Source: Altericroceibacterium xinjiangense | Lineage (GTDB): Bacteria > Pseudomonadota > Alphaproteobacteria > Sphingomonadales > Sphingomonadaceae | Length of the DNA: 64,000 nucleotides | Direction: 5' to 3' | Assembly (NCBI RefSeq): GCF_003958635.1 | Contig: NZ_RSEK01000002.1 | Location: 186,001-250,000, forward strand | In this document: positions 28,362-36,969 of the stretch, piece after piece | How the letters are laid out: each line of letters opens with the position of its first letter | Numbering within the stretch: the stretch's first letter is position 1 | Program-made: the position numbers and the translations under genes | Notes under the pieces: model-generated | Databases searched by the model: none | The model's input: only the letters and a program-made list of their open reading frames with translations | Told to the model about the DNA's origin: nothing

Positions 28362-31226
28362 TCAGCCGCCGAAGGTGCGCTGCCACCAACCGCGGCGGGG
28401 GCTTCCGGACTCGTCATCCTCTTCCGAGTCGCCTGTCGGTTCCTCGCTGGCGCTGCTTACCGGTTCCCGGGGGGTGTCAGCTTGCGCCTGTTCCTCGGGG
28501 ATTGGCGATTCAGCGGCTTCCCGGGCGACTTCGACATCCTCGGCCCCGCTGGGGGAGGGATCGGCGGCGGTCACCGGATCGGAGCTGCCCTGGCGTTCGG
28601 CAGCCGCGGGTCCGTTATCCGCTTCCTGGGTCGAGGAAGGCGGGGCGGGATCGTTCGCGGTCACCGGGTCGGCGCTGCCGTCCTGCTCCGGCGCCGGTTC
28701 GGCCGCCTTCTTGGCGCGGGAGCGACGCTTCGGCTTCGGCTTTGCTTCTTCTGCCGGCTGTTCGCCCGCTTCCGATCCTGTTTCTTCCGGAGCGGCGGCG
28801 GCTTTCTTGGCGCGGGAACGGCGCTTCGGCTTTTCTGGAGCGGGTTCTTCGGCCGGAGCGACGGCTTCCTCGGGCGCCGAAGGGGCTTCCGCCGCAGGCT
28901 GGGCGACTTCATCAGCCGCTTCGCTGGCCGTCACGGCTTCGCCTTCGCTGGCGGGCTCGTCCGCGTTGCCGCTTTCGGCTTGCTCGCCGCCTTCCGCATC
29001 GGAAGAGTCCTTGCGGCGGCGGCTGCTGCGGCGGCGGCGCTTCTTCGGCCGATCTTCCTCGTCGGACCGTTCCGCCGAGCTTTCCGAAGGCGCGGTTTCC
29101 CCGTCGCTTTCATCCGCTCCGGACGCGGCGGAGTCTTCCCGCTCATCGTCGGACGACGCATCGTCGGACGTTTCGTCGTCCGAACGCGTGTCGTCGTCGT
29201 CCTGCCGCTTGTTGCGGTTGCGCCCGCCCCGGCGGCGGCGGCGGCGCTTGCGCCGGGAATCGCTGTCTTCCGATTCCTCGCGCGAGCGGCCGGTGTCCTC
29301 TTCCTCCTCGTCCTCGTCATCCTCTTCCGGGATGTCGGACAAGTCGTCATCATCCACGATCGGATCGAACTTGGGGATCGAAGTGGGGCGCGGGCCCGAG
29401 CTGGCGACGCGCATCTTCGCGCCTTCCTGCTCACCTTCCGGCAGGACTTCGACTGAAACGCCGTAGCGCTGCTCGATTTCCACAAGGTCGGCGCGCTTCT
29501 GGTTCAGCAGGTAGACCGCCGCTTCGGTGGACGCGCACAGCGTAATGATGCTGCCTTTGCCTTTCGCCGATTCATCCTCGATCAGGCGCAGGGCGGACAA
29601 GCCCGCGCTCGACGCGGTGCGCACGAGGCCGGTGCCGTCGCAATGCGGACATTCGCGCGTGGTCGCCTCAAGTACACCGGTGCGCAGGCGCTGGCGGCTC
29701 ATTTCCATCAGGCCGAAGCCGGAAATGCGGCCGACCTGAATGCGGGCGCGGTCGTTCTTCAGCGCGTCCTTCATCGCCTTCTCGACCTTGCGGACGTTCG
29801 ACCCGTATTCCATGTCGATGAAGTCGATGACCACCAGGCCGGCCATGTCGCGCAGGCGCAGCTGGCGCGCGATTTCCTGCGCGGCTTCCAGGTTGGTGGC
29901 AACCGCGGTCTGCTCGATCCCCAGTTCCTTGGTGGAACGGCCGGAGTTGATGTCGATCGACACCAGCGCCTCGGTGGGATTGATGACGAGATAGCCGCCG
30001 GACTTCAGCTGCACGACCGGGTCGTACATCGCCGAAAGCTGGTCTTCCGCGCCGTAGCGCTGGAACAGCGGGACGGGATCGGAATAGGCTTTCACCCGCC
30101 GTGCGTGGCTGGGCATCAGCAGCTTCATGAATTCGCGCGCGGAGCGGTAGCCTTCCTCCCCTTCAACCACGACTTCCTCGATGTCACGGTTGTAGATGTC
30201 GCGGATCGCGCGCTTGATCAGGTCGCTGTCGGAATGAATGATCGCCGGCGCGCTGGACGAGAGCGTCCTCATCCGGATCTCGTCCCACAAGCGGGCAAGA
30301 TAATCGAAGTCGCGCTTGATCTCGGTCTTGGTGCGGGAAAGACCTGCGGTGCGCACGATGCACCCCATCGAACGAGGCAGGCTGAGTTCCGAAACGATCT
30401 GCTTCAGCCGCTTGCGGTCGCTGGCAGAGCTGATCTTGCGCGAAATGCCGCCGCCGTGGCTGGAATTAGGCATCAGCACGCAGTAGCGGCCTGCCAGGCT
30501 GAGGTACGTGGTCAGCGCGGCGCCCTTGTTGCCGCGTTCTTCCTTCACGACCTGCACCAGCAGCACCTGGCGCCGCTGGATCACGTCCTGGATCTTGTAC
30601 CGGCGGCGCAGGGCCATGCGCTTGGCGCGCAGTTCGTCCATTTCCTTGGCCCGGCCGCGCCCGCCCTGGCGGCGCTGACCGCGGCGGCCGCGGCGTTCGG
30701 AGCGTTCCCCGCTGTCATCGGCGTCGTCGTTGTCATCAGCGTCGTCACCGTCGTCGCCCCGGTCGGCGTCGTCGGCATCATCGCCGTTTTCGACGTGGCC
30801 GTCCTCGATCGTGGCGACGTGGTCCTTGTCGGAGGTGTCGATCTCCTCCAGCCCGGCGCCGTCCTCATCATCGTCGTGATTGTCGGAGCCGCCGTTTTCA
30901 TCCTCATCGGCCGCGCGCAGGGCGGCTTCCTCTTCGGCGTGGGCGGCTTCTTCCGCCAGCAGGGCCTCGCGGTCCTCCTTGGGAATCTGGTAGTAGTCGG
31001 GATGAATTTCGCTGAAGGCGAGGAACCCGTGGCGGTTGCCGCCGAAGTCGACGAACGCGGCCTGGAGCGAGGGTTCCACCCTCGTCACCTTTGCCAGGTA
31101 GATGTTGCCTTTTATCTGCTTGTGGTCAGCGGACTCGAAATCGAATTCTTCAATGCGGTTGCCCTTGAGCACCGCCACCCGCGTTTCTTCCGGGTGGCGC
31201 GCATCGATCAGCATGCGGGTTGCCAT
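28362..31226 (-). CDS. rne: Ribonuclease E
   Basis: 954-residue endonuclease that starts mRNA decay and rRNA/tRNA processing, core of the degradosome. Start ATG 31226 (MATRMLIDARHPEETRVAV) follows CGGAG. The S1 domain (about 36-240) is split by an insert: acidic about 91-172, then Arg/Gly-rich about 174-215. The catalytic core has SIDINSGRST with the metal-binding Asp, and the Zn-link CPHCDGTG. The tail beyond about residue 620 is disordered, alternating acidic, Arg-rich and Ala/Pro-rich blocks, with duplicated motifs KRRSRAKKAA and SDPVTAxDP. A 567-bp upstream region probably includes a long autoregulatory leader. Confidence 0.94.
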   Translation of the reverse strand: MATRMLIDARHPEETRVAVLKGNRIEEFDFESADHKQIKGNIYLAKVTRVEPSLQAAFVDFGGNRHGFLAFSEIHPDYYQIPKEDREALLAEEAAHAEEEAALRAADEDENGGSDNHDDDEDGAGLEEIDTSDKDHVATIEDGHVENGDDADDADRGDDGDDADDNDDADDSGERSERRGRRGQRRQGGRGRAKEMDELRAKRMALRRRYKIQDVIQRRQVLLVQVVKEERGNKGAALTTYLSLAGRYCVLMPNSSHGGGISRKISSASDRKRLKQIVSELSLPRSMGCIVRTAGLSRTKTEIKRDFDYLARLWDEIRMRTLSSSAPAIIHSDSDLIKRAIRDIYNRDIEEVVVEGEEGYRSAREFMKLLMPSHARRVKAYSDPVPLFQRYGAEDQLSAMYDPVVQLKSGGYLVINPTEALVSIDINSGRSTKELGIEQTAVATNLEAAQEIARQLRLRDMAGLVVIDFIDMEYGSNVRKVEKAMKDALKNDRARIQVGRISGFGLMEMSRQRLRTGVLEATTRECPHCDGTGLVRTASSAGLSALRLIEDESAKGKGSIITLCASTEAAVYLLNQKRADLVEIEQRYGVSVEVLPEGEQEGAKMRVASSGPRPTSIPKFDPIVDDDDLSDIPEEDDEDEEEEDTGRSREESEDSDSRRKRRRRRRGGRNRNKRQDDDDTRSDDETSDDASSDDEREDSAASGADESDGETAPSESSAERSDEEDRPKKRRRRSSRRRKDSSDAEGGEQAESGNADEPASEGEAVTASEAADEVAQPAAEAPSAPEEAVAPAEEPAPEKPKRRSRAKKAAAAPEETGSEAGEQPAEEAKPKPKRRSRAKKAAEPAPEQDGSADPVTANDPAPPSSTQEADNGPAAAERQGSSDPVTAADPSPSGAEDVEVAREAAESPIPEEQAQADTPREPVSSASEEPTGDSEEDDESGSPRRGWWQRTFGG

Positions 31227-31793
31227 TGAGTGTTCTCCGAGCGCGCCGGCCTGCCGCGGAGCCTGAACGGCCCGGGCAAAGCGCAGCGGCGCGCCTGTAT
31301 GTGTGGATTCCGGCGCGGGGAACGCGGTGCGTCCCAAAGCGGCCGAAGGGGAGGTATGGGCCGGCAAGCGAACGCTGGCCGGCAACGCGGGACGTGTCTG
31401 CCGCAAGGAAAAGGCGCAGGGTTGCAGTCTGCGCGCAGCGGTCGGTCCCCCGGGCGACGCAGCTTGCGTGCTGCGGCAGAGGGGACGAACGCGTGCTTTT
31501 CATCGAGGCATCAACCTGTGGACTGCGGCGGGCCGTTCAGCCTTCCGCCATTCTGAATGGACGGAACCGTCCACCGTTCATCTAGGTAGCATCGGCCCAA
31601 ATGGCGAGCAACCTTATTGCGCGGATGGTGAATTTAACATCCTGCAACCATTCTGTTGCAGCATCGGGCAGTCCGCAGCGGTCCCTGCCAGAGTTTCGCG
31701 CTGTGTTGGCAGCCGGCTGCAAGTCCTTGTTTCAGCGCGGGCAAGTCATTGTTCTGGCGCGAGTCAGAATCGTCGTGCTATGGCCCGGCCACC
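31227..31793. promoter_or_regulatory. Divergent region between rne and mrcA (567 bp)
   Basis: No credible gene: open frames here occur in several frames at once and lack ribosome-binding sites. The part nearest rne is likely its 5' leader. A perfect 7-bp inverted repeat CTGCAAC/GTTGCAG with 6-bp spacing lies at 31642-31661, about 130 bp before mrcA, and could be an operator. Promoters were not resolved. Confidence 0.45.
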
Positions 31794-34331
31794 ATGGCTG
31801 ATACACCTGCAAGCGCCGGCGGATATTTCCGCTACCGCCTCCGCCGCGACTCCGGCAACGCGATGACCTGGCTCCGGGATAGCTGGAGCCGCCGATTCTG
31901 GTTCCGCTGGGGGGCAATCCTGTTCGGGATCGGGCTGGCCGCCTTGCTGATCGGCTGGACCGTGCTCGCCCGCACGTTGCCGGACGCAAAGACCCTGCTG
32001 GTCTACGAACCGCCGCTGCCGACAAACGTGCGCGGCGTGGAGGGCGAGATCGTCCATTCCTTCGCACGGGACCGGCGGGTGCAGCTGCAGTACCAGGATT
32101 TTCCGCATCCGGTGATCAATGCCTTCCTCGCAGCCGAGGACAGGACTTTCTGGACGCACGGCGGCATCGACTTCACCGGCCTGTTCGGCGCGGTGGTCGA
32201 CTATGCGAGCAAGATCGGCTCCGGAGAACGGGCCAAGGGCGGCTCCACGATCACGCAGCAGGTGGCCAAGAACATCCTGCTCGGCAACGAGTACTCGGTT
32301 TCCCGGAAGCTGAAGGAAATGGTGCTGGCCAGCCGGATTGAGGGGGTTTTGGGCAAGGAGGACATCCTCACGCTCTACCTCAACCAGATTCCGCTCGGCC
32401 GGCGCAGCTTTGGCGTGCAGGCCGCCTCGCGCGCCTATTTCGACAAGGACATCGACGATCTGGAGCTGCACGAGGCAGCGTTCCTTGCCATTCTGCCCAA
32501 GGCGCCGGAACAGTACGGCCGCGTCAAGTATCGCGAGCAGGCGCTGGTGCGCCGCAACTGGGTGCTGGACCAGATGGCCCGGAACGACTGGGCAAGCGAC
32601 GCGGAAGTCGCCGCCGCCAAGGCGCAGCCGCTTGGCCTGGTGGAGCAGCGCCCGGATCTGGAATCGGCCGATGCCGGCTACTTCCTCGAGGAAGTGCGCC
32701 GCGACCTGATCGATCGCTACGGGGAGCAGGCCGAAGACGGGCCCCACAGCGTATATGCCGGCGGGCTGTGGGTCCGCACCTCGCTCGACACCGAGATGCA
32801 GGATGCGGCGCGCGATTCGCTGCGCGCGGCGCTGCTGGATTTCCATGGCAACAAGGGCTGGGCTGGGGCGATTGCGACGATCAATCCGGATAACGGCAAG
32901 CTGACCAGCCAGCTGGCGAGTGCCAACATCGGCATCAACTACAAGAACTGGCGCGTCGGTGTGGTGACCGAGCGCAGCGGCGACTCTGCGCAAATCGGCT
33001 TTTCCGATGGTACCGAGGCGCCGCTGACCAATCTTCCCGAGGCCATCAAGGTGGGCGACGTGACCGCCGCTGCCCCCGACGGCGACAGCTGGGCGATCCG
33101 CGCCGTGCCTGAAGTGTCCGGCGGGTTCCTGGTGATGGACCCGAATACCGGCCGCATCTACGCGATGCAGGGCGGGTTCGATTCCCGGCTGGGCTCGTTC
33201 AACCGCGCCACGCAGGCGCAGCGCCAGCCCGGCTCCACGATCAAGCCGTTTGTGTATGCGACGGCGCTCGACTGGGGCATGACTCCTTCGACGATGGTAC
33301 CTGACACGACCTATTGCGTGTACCAGGGCGTGGGCCTGGGGCAGAAGTGCTTTCGCAACTTCGGCGGGCAGGGCGGCGGCAGCCACACGATGCGCTGGGG
33401 GCTGGAGCAGTCCCGCAACCTGATGACGATGCACATCGCGATGGGCGCCGGTATGGACAAGGTGGTCCGCACGATTGAGCGCGTCGGCATCGGCGACTAC
33501 GAACCGTATCCCTCGATTGCGCTGGGTGCGGGCGACACCACCGTGGTCAACATGGTCGGGGCCTATGGCGCCTTGTTCAACAACGGGTTGCAGCACCGGC
33601 CGACCACCATCGACTTCGTGCAGGATCGCCGCGGCAAGGTAATCTGGCGGGCGGACAAGCGCGAGTGCGCTCAGTGCAACATGGCCGAGTGGAACGGCCA
33701 GCCAATGCCCCGGCTTCCGGAACAGGGGCGGCAGGTGCTCGATCCGCGCACGGCCTATCAGGTGGTCCACATGATGGAAGGCGTCGTCCAGCGCGGTACC
33801 GCGGTGCGGCTGCGCGATCTTGGGCTGCCGCTGGCCGGCAAGACCGGGACCACCAACGGACCGACCAACGTCTGGTTCGTCGGCGGCACGCCGGACATCG
33901 TCGGCGGGGTTTACATCGGCTATGACCAGCCGCGGAACCTGGGCGGCTGGGCACAGGGCGGGCGGATCGCGGCGCCGGTGTTCAAGCAGTTCGTCGAGGC
34001 GACGCGGGACAAATGGTCGAACAAGCCGTTTCTGGCCCCTGCGGGCGTCCGAATGGTCCGGGTGGACCGGCGATCCGGCCGCAGGGTATTCGATCGCGAT
34101 CCGACCCGAGATCCCTTGGCGCCGGTTATCTGGGAAGCCTTCAAGCCCGACACTGAGCCCAAGCGTACGGTACGTCCGAATGAGACCAGCGGACTGCGTG
34201 AGCTTATCCTGACTGCACTGCGCCGTCAGGAGGAAGGTCCTCGCGAGGTGCAGCGGCAACAGCAGCGGAGTGCCGCGACCCAGCGGAGCGAGCCGACGGA
34301 CTTCATCCAGGAGCAGGGCGGCATCTATTGA
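31794..34331 (+). CDS. mrcA: Penicillin-binding protein 1A (bifunctional glycosyltransferase/transpeptidase)
   Basis: 845-residue peptidoglycan synthase. Short cytoplasmic N-terminus, one membrane anchor (FGIGLAALLIGWTVLA), GT51 domain with AAEDRTFWTHGGID and KGGSTITQQVAKN, an OB-like insert, and a transpeptidase domain with nucleophile motif GSTIK, SRN and KTGTTNG. ATG 31794 begins MADTPASAGG; upstream in-frame extension to 31656 has no support. The Arg/Gln-rich C-terminal tail is normal. Confidence 0.94.
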   Translation: MADTPASAGGYFRYRLRRDSGNAMTWLRDSWSRRFWFRWGAILFGIGLAALLIGWTVLARTLPDAKTLLVYEPPLPTNVRGVEGEIVHSFARDRRVQLQYQDFPHPVINAFLAAEDRTFWTHGGIDFTGLFGAVVDYASKIGSGERAKGGSTITQQVAKNILLGNEYSVSRKLKEMVLASRIEGVLGKEDILTLYLNQIPLGRRSFGVQAASRAYFDKDIDDLELHEAAFLAILPKAPEQYGRVKYREQALVRRNWVLDQMARNDWASDAEVAAAKAQPLGLVEQRPDLESADAGYFLEEVRRDLIDRYGEQAEDGPHSVYAGGLWVRTSLDTEMQDAARDSLRAALLDFHGNKGWAGAIATINPDNGKLTSQLASANIGINYKNWRVGVVTERSGDSAQIGFSDGTEAPLTNLPEAIKVGDVTAAAPDGDSWAIRAVPEVSGGFLVMDPNTGRIYAMQGGFDSRLGSFNRATQAQRQPGSTIKPFVYATALDWGMTPSTMVPDTTYCVYQGVGLGQKCFRNFGGQGGGSHTMRWGLEQSRNLMTMHIAMGAGMDKVVRTIERVGIGDYEPYPSIALGAGDTTVVNMVGAYGALFNNGLQHRPTTIDFVQDRRGKVIWRADKRECAQCNMAEWNGQPMPRLPEQGRQVLDPRTAYQVVHMMEGVVQRGTAVRLRDLGLPLAGKTGTTNGPTNVWFVGGTPDIVGGVYIGYDQPRNLGGWAQGGRIAAPVFKQFVEATRDKWSNKPFLAPAGVRMVRVDRRSGRRVFDRDPTRDPLAPVIWEAFKPDTEPKRTVRPNETSGLRELILTALRRQEEGPREVQRQQQRSAATQRSEPTDFIQEQGGIY

Positions 34332-34414
34332 CGCCCTGACTGCTGGCCCTGCCGCCGATTGTCCCGCGGTGAAAATCGTTGGACATCGGCGGGGGCGGGG
34401 TTCATCCTTGCGCC

Positions 34415-34978
34415 ATGAAAAAGACCCTGATCGCCGCTGCCGCGTCGCTGGCTGCCCTCGCAACGGCGCTTCCCGCCCAAGCTGCGCTGAATCGCGGCGC
34501 GAAGGCACCGGAAGTCGTCACCCAAGGGGCTTTGGCAGGCAAGGCGTTCCGCTTCGACCTGAGCCAGGCGCTGAAGCAGGGGCCGGTCGTGCTCTACTTC
34601 TTTCCCAAGGCCTTTACGCAAGGGTGCACGGCCGAAGCGCATGCCTTTGCCGAGGCCGCGCCTGATTTTCGCGCCGCGGGCGCACAGGTAATCGGCTTGT
34701 CGGCCGACGATCTGCCGACGCTGCAGCGGTTCTCCACGGAGGCGTGCCGCGATGCCTTTGCCGTGGCATCGGCCACTCCCGCCACCATCAAGGCCTATGA
34801 CGTGGCGTTCTCCAGGGACGGCAAGGACACCGGTCTTTCGGACCGCACGTCCTATGTCATCGCGCCCGACGGGAGAATCGCGATGGTCCATTCGGACCTT
34901 GACTGGCGGGAGCACGTGCAGCGCACGCTGGCGGCCGTCCGGGCCATGGACGTTCGGCCAGCGCGCAAGGGGGGCTGA
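34415..34978 (+). CDS. Exported peroxiredoxin (AhpC/TSA, Bcp-like)
   Basis: 187 residues from ATG 34415. N-terminal Sec signal MKKTLIAAAASLAALATALP with AQA cleavage site, then the thioredoxin-fold FRFDL...VVLYFFPKAFTQGCTAEAH with peroxidatic Cys71 (a Gln-Gly-Cys-Thr variant of the usual P-x3-T-x2-C), and Cys111 as a possible resolving residue. It would reduce peroxides in the periplasm. The motif lacks the canonical Pro-Gly-Cys-Thr spelling but keeps Phe-Pro-Lys. Stands alone between mrcA and prfB. Confidence 0.85.
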   Translation: MKKTLIAAAASLAALATALPAQAALNRGAKAPEVVTQGALAGKAFRFDLSQALKQGPVVLYFFPKAFTQGCTAEAHAFAEAAPDFRAAGAQVIGLSADDLPTLQRFSTEACRDAFAVASATPATIKAYDVAFSRDGKDTGLSDRTSYVIAPDGRIAMVHSDLDWREHVQRTLAAVRAMDVRPARKGG

Positions 34979-35083
34979 CCGCCCTTTGCGCCGTTCCGGT
35001 CTTTCGGAACGGCTTGGCCGCCCCCACTTTCCCATCGTGAACGCCTCCGCTAAGCGGATGGCGAATAGCTGGAGATTTGTCTG

Positions 35084-36211
35084 ATGCGTGCCGAAGGGCA
35101 GGCCCATATCGATCGTATCGAGGCGGCACTGGCGCTGGTGCGCCGCTCGCTCGACTGGGATCGCGCCGTGCGCCGGCTGGATGAGCTGAACGCGCGGGTG
35201 GAAGATCCCAAGTTGTGGGACGATCCCAAGGAAGCCGAAAGCGTGATGCGGGAGCGGCGCCGCCTCGAATCCGCCATCGGCACGGTCAACGAAATCACCG
35301 CCGAAAAGAACGATGCGATCGAGTTTATCGAACTGGGCGAAGCCGAAGGTGCTGACGAGATCGTCAGCGAAGGCCTTGCCAGCCTCCAGCGGCTGGCGGC
35401 CCGAGCGGACGCCGACAAGGTGCAGGCGCTGCTGGGCGGCGAAGCCGATCCCAACGATGCCTACCTTGAAGTCCACGCCGGGGCCGGGGGCACCGAAAGC
35501 CAGGATTGGGCCGAGATGCTGCAGCGGATGTACAGCCGCTGGGCCGAACGGCGCGGTTTCAAGGTGGAACTGGTCGATTACCATTCGGGCGACCAGGCGG
35601 GCATCAAGTCCGCCACCCTGCTGATCAAGGGCGAGAACGCCTATGGTTATGCCAAGACGGAAAGCGGCGTGCATCGGCTGGTGCGGATCAGCCCCTATGA
35701 CAGTTCCGCCCGGCGGCACACCTCGTTCAGTTCCGTCTGGGTCTACCCGGTCATCGACGACAACATCGACATCGAGGTGAATCCCGCCGACCTGAAGATC
35801 GACACCTACCGCGCGAGCGGCGCGGGCGGGCAGCACGTCAACACCACCGATTCCGCGGTGCGCATCACCCACCAGCCGAGCGGGATCGTGGTTGCCAGCC
35901 AGATCGACCGGTCGCAGCACAAGAACCGCGAAATCGCGATGAACATGCTGAAGGCGCGATTGTTCGAAGAAGAGATGCGCAAGCGGGAAGAAGCGGCGAG
36001 CGCGGAGCACGCGGCCAAGACCGACATCGGCTGGGGCCACCAGATCCGTTCCTACGTCCTGCAGCCGTACCAGTTGGTGAAGGACTTGCGCACCGGCACC
36101 ACGTCCACTGCCCCGGGCGATGTGCTGGACGGGGAGATCGACAGCTTCATCGCCGCCGCGCTTGCCCAGCGGGTGACCGGGGAGGCGGTGGAAGTGGAGG
36201 ACGTGGATTGA
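35084..36211 (+). CDS. prfB: Peptide chain release factor 2
   Basis: 375-residue RF2, recognising UGA and UAA. GGQ motif ([20 protein letters not shown]) near residue 248; the stop-recognition tripeptide is SPY in [17 protein letters not shown] where E. coli has SPF, as in many alphaproteobacteria. The whole protein is in one frame: there is no in-frame UGA near codon 25, so the classic programmed +1 frameshift is absent. Its stop overlaps the next gene (TTGA). Confidence 0.96.
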   Translation: MRAEGQAHIDRIEAALALVRRSLDWDRAVRRLDELNARVEDPKLWDDPKEAESVMRERRRLESAIGTVNEITAEKNDAIEFIELGEAEGADEIVSEGLASLQRLAARADADKVQALLGGEADPNDAYLEVHAGAGGTESQDWAEMLQRMYSRWAERRGFKVELVDYHSGDQAGIKSATLLIKGENAYGYAKTESGVHRLVRISPYDSSARRHTSFSSVWVYPVIDDNIDIEVNPADLKIDTYRASGAGGQHVNTTDSAVRITHQPSGIVVASQIDRSQHKNREIAMNMLKARLFEEEMRKREEAASAEHAAKTDIGWGHQIRSYVLQPYQLVKDLRTGTTSTAPGDVLDGEIDSFIAAALAQRVTGEAVEVEDVD

Positions 36212-36942
36212 CACGCCGCGCCGCGCCCTGGCTGGCGCTGCTACTCGCCTTGTCCGGCTGCAGCGACCTTTCCGGCTCCGGGGAACGGGCCCCGTCGGCC
36301 GGTGAATTTCCGCGTGCGGAACGGCCGGTCAGCAGCCTGGGGGGCAACGGCTTCTCCGATGAGCCGGCGCGCGAGGCCGTGCGCGAAGCGAAAACGGTGA
36401 TGGATCTGGCGCGGATCGCGCCGGGGATGACCGTGGCCGATATCGGTGCGGGCGAGGGGTACTACACCGTGCGGCTGGCGGAGCGGGTCGGAGCAGAAGG
36501 CCGGGTGCTGGCGCAGGATATCGATCCGGAGGCGCTGAAGCGGCTGGGCGACCGCGTGGAGCGTGAGCGGCTGGACAATGTCTCGATCAAGCTGGGAGCG
36601 GAGGACGATCCCCGGCTGCCGCAAAGCAGCTTCGACCGCATTTTCCTGGTTCACATGTACCATGAAGTGGCGGAACCTTATGCCTTCCTGTGGCGCCTGC
36701 ATCCGGCGCTTGACGACGGGGGGCGCGTGATCGTGGTCGACACCGACCGCGCGTCAGACCAGCACGGCCTGCCGCCCCAGTTGCTGTTTTGCGAATTCCG
36801 CCGAGTGGGGTTCCGCCTGGCGGAATTTGTCCGTAAGCCGGAACTCGGCGGATACTATGCGGCTTTCGAGCCAGAGGGAATGCGTCCGGAGCCGTCGGAG
36901 ATCGAACCGTGCAAGGGCGGCGAAGAACAGCCGTCAGCCTGA
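36208..36942 (+). CDS. SAM-dependent methyltransferase-fold predicted lipoprotein
   Basis: 244 residues, starting at TTG 36208 overlapping the prfB stop. N-terminus [18 protein letters not shown] is a lipoprotein signal with Cys18, so export is predicted. The body has a class I methyltransferase fold: motif [21 protein letters not shown] (about 75-94), acidic end of strand 2 ([10 protein letters not shown]), and [16 protein letters not shown]. It is not PrmC (no NPPY). Periplasmic SAM is not known, so the activity is puzzling; the methyl acceptor is unknown. TTG start chosen because it yields the complete signal peptide. Confidence 0.82.
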   Translation: MTRRAAPWLALLLALSGCSDLSGSGERAPSAGEFPRAERPVSSLGGNGFSDEPAREAVREAKTVMDLARIAPGMTVADIGAGEGYYTVRLAERVGAEGRVLAQDIDPEALKRLGDRVERERLDNVSIKLGAEDDPRLPQSSFDRIFLVHMYHEVAEPYAFLWRLHPALDDGGRVIVVDTDRASDQHGLPPQLLFCEFRRVGFRLAEFVRKPELGGYYAAFEPEGMRPEPSEIEPCKGGEEQPSA

Positions 36943-36969
36943 ATGGGCTCGGCGCAGCAGAGGTGCCAG

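Noticed and set aside
31601-31801. 66-codon open frame ahead of mrcA
   Set aside because: No ribosome-binding site, overlaps the mrcA start and the inverted repeat; other frames are open here too.
31764-34508. 914-codon minus-strand open frame opposite mrcA and the peroxiredoxin gene
   Set aside because: Antisense shadow of well-supported genes; composition (His/Arg/Gly-rich, no motifs) is typical of a shadow frame.
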